Origin: Candidatus Thorarchaeota archaeon
GTDB taxonomy: Archaea > Asgardarchaeota > Thorarchaeia > Thorarchaeales > Thorarchaeaceae
Assembly: GCA_018238825.1 (NCBI GenBank)
Contig: JABCSP010000110.1
Coordinates: 1-7,162 of the forward strand
Direction: 5' to 3'
Length of the DNA stretch: 7,162 nt
The number at the start of each line of letters is the position of its first letter. Positions within the stretch are counted from its first letter, which is position 1. Made by a program: the position numbers and the translations under genes. The notes below the pieces were generated by a model. That model made no database searches, was not told the DNA's origin, and saw nothing but the letters and a program-made list of their open reading frames with translations. Positions 5,062 to 7,162 of the stretch are shown here, piece after piece.

Positions 5062-5781
5062 TCATTCAGCACGTTTCTGGAACATCATAGCAATTGGTGC
5101 GTTGGCTTTCCTCCACTCCGCAAGTTTACCCTCATAATCAAGGGGAATGGGATGCCTACCATGATTTCCTATAATGATGAATAGTGTATCATCTCTAGCC
5201 TGACGAAGAAGGACTTTAATCCAATTATCAGTGCGGCGCACAATCTTTTCGAGAAGTGTCTTTGGAGGAGTCCTATGCCCATATTGAGCATAGAGGCTTT
5301 CAAAATCAAGAAAATGGAGATACAGTAGCTCGGCCTTGAATATGTGCTTGGTTGATTCTATATAGGTTGCCATATCATCTCGTGGATTGACAGTATATCC
5401 TGGTCCAAATCCAAATTCTACCATATCTTGCTCTCGACAGATAACACGTGTGACTTTTCCATATGATTTCACGTGATTGATCAAGTGGAAATCTTGATGA
5501 GGTCCATTTAGCAAGGTCTTGATCAATGGTACTGCATATGGGTCATCTGTTTCAATGACAGCAAGCGCTTCCATATTTTTGATTAATGCCTCTGGTTTGT
5601 AGACAACTGCCTCAAAGAGTCCAAAATTATCAATCACAATCATGACCACAGCTTTTGCATTGAATTTCTGCAAGAGTTCTTGATTTGGTGGCAAGAGGCC
5701 TTCTGGAACATCAATTCCTAGAAATCCTAAGATTGTTGATGGAAATTCCATTGCTGTGGTTCTGACCTGTGGGAATGACAT
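5062..5781 (-). CDS. Alkaline-phosphatase-superfamily-like protein, probably inactive
   Basis: The 239-residue protein has a strand-then-turn AVVMIVIDNFG (Asp51), later ELLYLHFLDFESLYAQYGH (Asp159, His169), and near the end TLFIIIGNHGRH (His207, His210). These correspond in order to the metal-binding blocks of the alkaline phosphatase/phosphopentomutase/nucleotide pyrophosphatase fold. Differences stand out: the usual SDHGxH block has Asn206 instead of Asp, and the DDPYAVPLIKTLLNG segment lacks the Thr/Ser nucleophile expected before the tLLtG helix. It is also shorter than most members. There is no signal peptide, so it is likely cytosolic. The start ATG has GATGAGG about 8 nt upstream on the minus strand. 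The fold is fairly sure; loss of catalysis is inferred from motif reading. Confidence 0.7.
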   Translation of the reverse strand: MSFPQVRTTAMEFPSTILGFLGIDVPEGLLPPNQELLQKFNAKAVVMIVIDNFGLFEAVVYKPEALIKNMEALAVIETDDPYAVPLIKTLLNGPHQDFHLINHVKSYGKVTRVICREQDMVEFGFGPGYTVNPRDDMATYIESTKHIFKAELLYLHFLDFESLYAQYGHRTPPKTLLEKIVRRTDNWIKVLLRQARDDTLFIIIGNHGRHPIPLDYEGKLAEWRKANAPIAMMFQKRAE

Positions 5782-5946
5782 TCTTTTTCCTCATCCTCTA
5801 CTACCAATTACTACTAAGGACACACAATAACTTTTGCTGAATGTCCAAATATACTACACACTCTCACCTTTACTTATGATTTGACCTCTTTAACCTATGG
5901 AAGGATTATTAGGCGCTACGCAATTTGACCGTCATGAGGCTGATTG
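5782..5946. promoter_or_regulatory. Divergent promoter region between the AP-like gene and the Get3-like gene
   Basis: About 165 bases separate two divergent starts. CCAAATATACTA around 5845-5856 can serve as the minus-strand TATA element, and TTTACTTATGA around 5870-5880 or TTTAACC near 5890 as the plus-strand one. The Shine-Dalgarno TGAGG at 5935-5939 sits 7 nt before ATG 5947 and decides that start over the TTG at 5944. No strong palindrome was noticed. Confidence 0.35.
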
Positions 5947-6912
5947 ATGACCCTTGAAGACGTAGTTTACAATGACTCAGTCAAGTTCATCCTTTCAGGA
6001 GGGAAAGGTGGTGTTGGGAAGACAAGCTGTGCAGGAGCTATGGCTGTGCTCTCTGCTAATCGAGGTTTTCGAACACTTGTGTTATCCACTGATCCAGCTC
6101 ATAGTTTAAGTGATAGCTTTGATCAAGACCTCTCGGGGGGCGAAGTAATACTCATTGAAGGTTTCAAGAATCTCTGGGGTATGGAGATTAGCACTGAGAA
6201 AGGTATGCAAGATTTTCAGAAGACTCTTGGAGAGAGTCCCATGGGTCCTGAAGCGGAGATGGCTTCATCTCTTATGGGTGATATGACGGGTATGGCTCCC
6301 CCTGGCTCTGATGAAGCAATGGCTTTTGCAAAGATATTGGAGTTTATTGAGGACACATCATATGACCGTGTAATCTTCGATACCGCACCAACTGGACATA
6401 CATTGAAGCTCTTGGAATTACCAGATATGCTTGATACTTGGTTAGGAAAATTGCTAACAATGCGCCAGAGGCTTAGTTCAATGATGGGTGGCCTGAGAGG
6501 TATGCTTGGTGGTGGTGCACCTCAGGAAGATAATTCTTGGGAGATGTTACAGCAGACAAAGGATAAGATACGGGCTGCCAGTGCTCACCTCTCAGACCCT
6601 GATATGACTCAATTTATAGTTGTCATGATACCAGAAGCTATGGCCGTATTTGAAACACAACGACTATTGACCAGTTTGGATAAATGGAAGATTCCTGCAA
6701 ATCACATTGTTGTGAATCAATTAGTACCTCCGAATTCCTCATGCCAATTCTGTTCTAAACGTTATGAAATGCAACAGAACAATCTCAAAGATATCGGGGA
6801 ACTATATTCTGATATGGATCTGATTGAAGTACCACTTTTCGATGGAGAGATAAGAGGGATAGAAGAATTGACTAGGTTGGGTAAGATCCTTACTGGTGAA
6901 TTGGAGGAATAA
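5947..6912 (+). CDS. Get3/ArsA-family ATPase (tail-anchored protein targeting type)
   Basis: The 321-residue single-domain ATPase has the deviant Walker A SGGKGGVGKTS (residues 17-27), switch I block STDPAHSLSDSF (47-58), switch II DTAPTGHTLKLLELP (145-159), and the nucleotide-base motif VNQLVPP (256-262). CQFC at 266-269 is the Get3 zinc-binding dimer-interface CxxC. The arsenite-binding cysteine set of ArsA is not apparent. Residues 105-190 are very Met-rich (SLMGDMTGMAPP, SSMMGGLRGMLGGG), corresponding to the Get3 segment that forms the hydrophobic groove for client transmembrane helices. It is therefore likely a Get3-type targeting factor acting as a homodimer in the cytosol, rather than an arsenical pump ATPase. 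It is co-transcribed with a tiny membrane protein next to it. Start chosen at ATG 5947 with TGAGG 7 nt upstream. Confidence 0.92.
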   Translation: MTLEDVVYNDSVKFILSGGKGGVGKTSCAGAMAVLSANRGFRTLVLSTDPAHSLSDSFDQDLSGGEVILIEGFKNLWGMEISTEKGMQDFQKTLGESPMGPEAEMASSLMGDMTGMAPPGSDEAMAFAKILEFIEDTSYDRVIFDTAPTGHTLKLLELPDMLDTWLGKLLTMRQRLSSMMGGLRGMLGGGAPQEDNSWEMLQQTKDKIRAASAHLSDPDMTQFIVVMIPEAMAVFETQRLLTSLDKWKIPANHIVVNQLVPPNSSCQFCSKRYEMQQNNLKDIGELYSDMDLIEVPLFDGEIRGIEELTRLGKILTGELEE

Positions 6913-6914
6913 AT

Positions 6915-7013
6915 GTGAAACATTCTACGAAACGAAAATTAATCTCAATCTTTTTTGTAGTGGTATTCTTAGGCTCAATGGTTGCAGCGATATGGCTTTC
7001 CTTGAGACCATGA
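6915..7013 (+). CDS. 32-residue single-pass membrane microprotein
   Basis: A GTG-start ORF encodes a short basic N-terminus (KHSTKRK) followed by one uninterrupted hydrophobic stretch of about 20 residues (LISIFFVVVFLGSMVAAIWL) and a four- to five-residue tail (SLRP). A strong GGAGG at 6903-6907, within the last codons of the Get3-like gene, lies 7 nt before the GTG, and only 2 nt separate the two genes, so they should be translated together. The architecture is that of a minimal tail-anchored or single-pass protein, cytosolic N-terminus predicted by the positive-inside rule. It does not resemble Sec61beta/SecG, which is longer. Function unknown; it could be a client, a membrane docking partner, or unrelated. 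Confidence 0.6.
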   Translation: MKHSTKRKLISIFFVVVFLGSMVAAIWLSLRP

Positions 7014-7027
7014 ACGTAGACTAGAAA

Positions 7028-7162
7028 TTAAGCACCCTTTACGCGTTTTACAACTGGTGGTCGTACCTTGTATAGGATCCTACCCCCGCAGTATGGGCAC
7101 TTGACCTGCCCTTCCAAGGCAAAGTAGTGTGAGCAAAATAACACTGTCGCTTTTATGGGCAT
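7028..7162 (-). CDS. rpo12: DNA-directed RNA polymerase subunit Rpo12 (RpoP)
   Basis: The C-terminal KCPYCGGRILYKVRPPVVKR is the hallmark of the archaeal Rpo12/eukaryotic Rpb12 family, a small zinc-ribbon subunit at the Rpo3/Rpo10/Rpo11 assembly platform of RNA polymerase. The frame runs 44 residues from an ATG that coincides with the last three bases of the window, within the usual 44-50 range, so it may be complete, but an upstream start outside the window cannot be excluded. The second CxxC pair (Cys22, Cys25) is intact. In the N-terminal half only Cys10 is seen; the expected first Cys of that pair aligns to Val7, with His12 nearby. It ends 14 bp from the membrane microprotein, convergently. 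Confidence 0.88.
   Translation of the reverse strand: MPIKATVLFCSHYFALEGQVKCPYCGGRILYKVRPPVVKRVKGA

Noticed and set aside
4725..5072. Minus-strand ORF inside uppP
   Set aside because: It lies opposite the conserved PGLSRSGVT region and beyond, with no own signals.
5947..6912. ArsA-type arsenite pump ATPase
   Set aside because: It is single-domain, with a Get3 CxxC and Met-rich groove, no visible arsenite cysteine triad and no ArsB neighbour in the window.
6915..7013. Sec61beta/SecG identity for the microprotein
   Set aside because: It is too short and lacks the conserved Gly/Pro segment before the membrane helix.

Overview
The window looks like a piece of an archaeal chromosome. The evidence is a C-terminal Rpo12 (RpoP) signature, an archaeal tRNA-splicing endonuclease with its Tyr/His/Lys triad, a Get3-type ATPase, and BRE/TATA-like promoters about 25 nt from start codons, some of which look leaderless. 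The gene mix would suit an Asgard-type or other uncultured archaeon, but nothing here proves the lineage.

Left part (1-2290), accessory region. The 3' end of a secreted/beta-sandwich-like gene is followed by two toxin-antitoxin blocks. Block 1 holds a small helical ORF, hicB, hicA and, convergently, a DUF2283 gene. Block 2 holds a ribbon-helix-helix/UPF0175 antitoxin and a DUF3368 PIN-like toxin. Three diverged direct repeats of 40 bp (211-250, 1331-1370, 2251-2290) separate the blocks. Repeat 1 is the last 12 codons plus stop of the first gene. Repeats 2 and 3 still read as the same peptide tail plus stop, but have no gene body in front of them. Each TA block is therefore followed by a copy of one gene's 3' end. 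This is the most unusual structure in the window.

Middle (2291-2965). An AT-rich stretch without a convincing gene is followed by a 106-residue basic/Ser-rich ORF overlapping (ATGA) a 55-residue ORF. Neither is recognised.

Right part (2938-7162), conserved genes. A minus-strand pair, DUF47 (PhoU-like) then endA, overlaps by 4 nt and shares a divergent promoter region with a polyprenyl-diphosphate phosphatase (UppP/BacA family). That gene meets, stop to stop, a minus-strand alkaline-phosphatase-fold protein that seems to lack catalytic residues. Divergent from it is a Get3/ArsA ATPase with a Met-rich client-groove region and a CxxC motif. A 32-residue single-pass membrane protein follows it with a strong Shine-Dalgarno inside the end of the ATPase gene. 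The window closes with rpo12 on the minus strand.

Themes: the left is a small defence/addiction island built at repeated gene ends. The right is informational and membrane-biogenesis housekeeping (tRNA splicing, lipid-carrier recycling, tail-anchored protein targeting, transcription). No tRNA, rRNA, CRISPR, transposase or integrase was seen.
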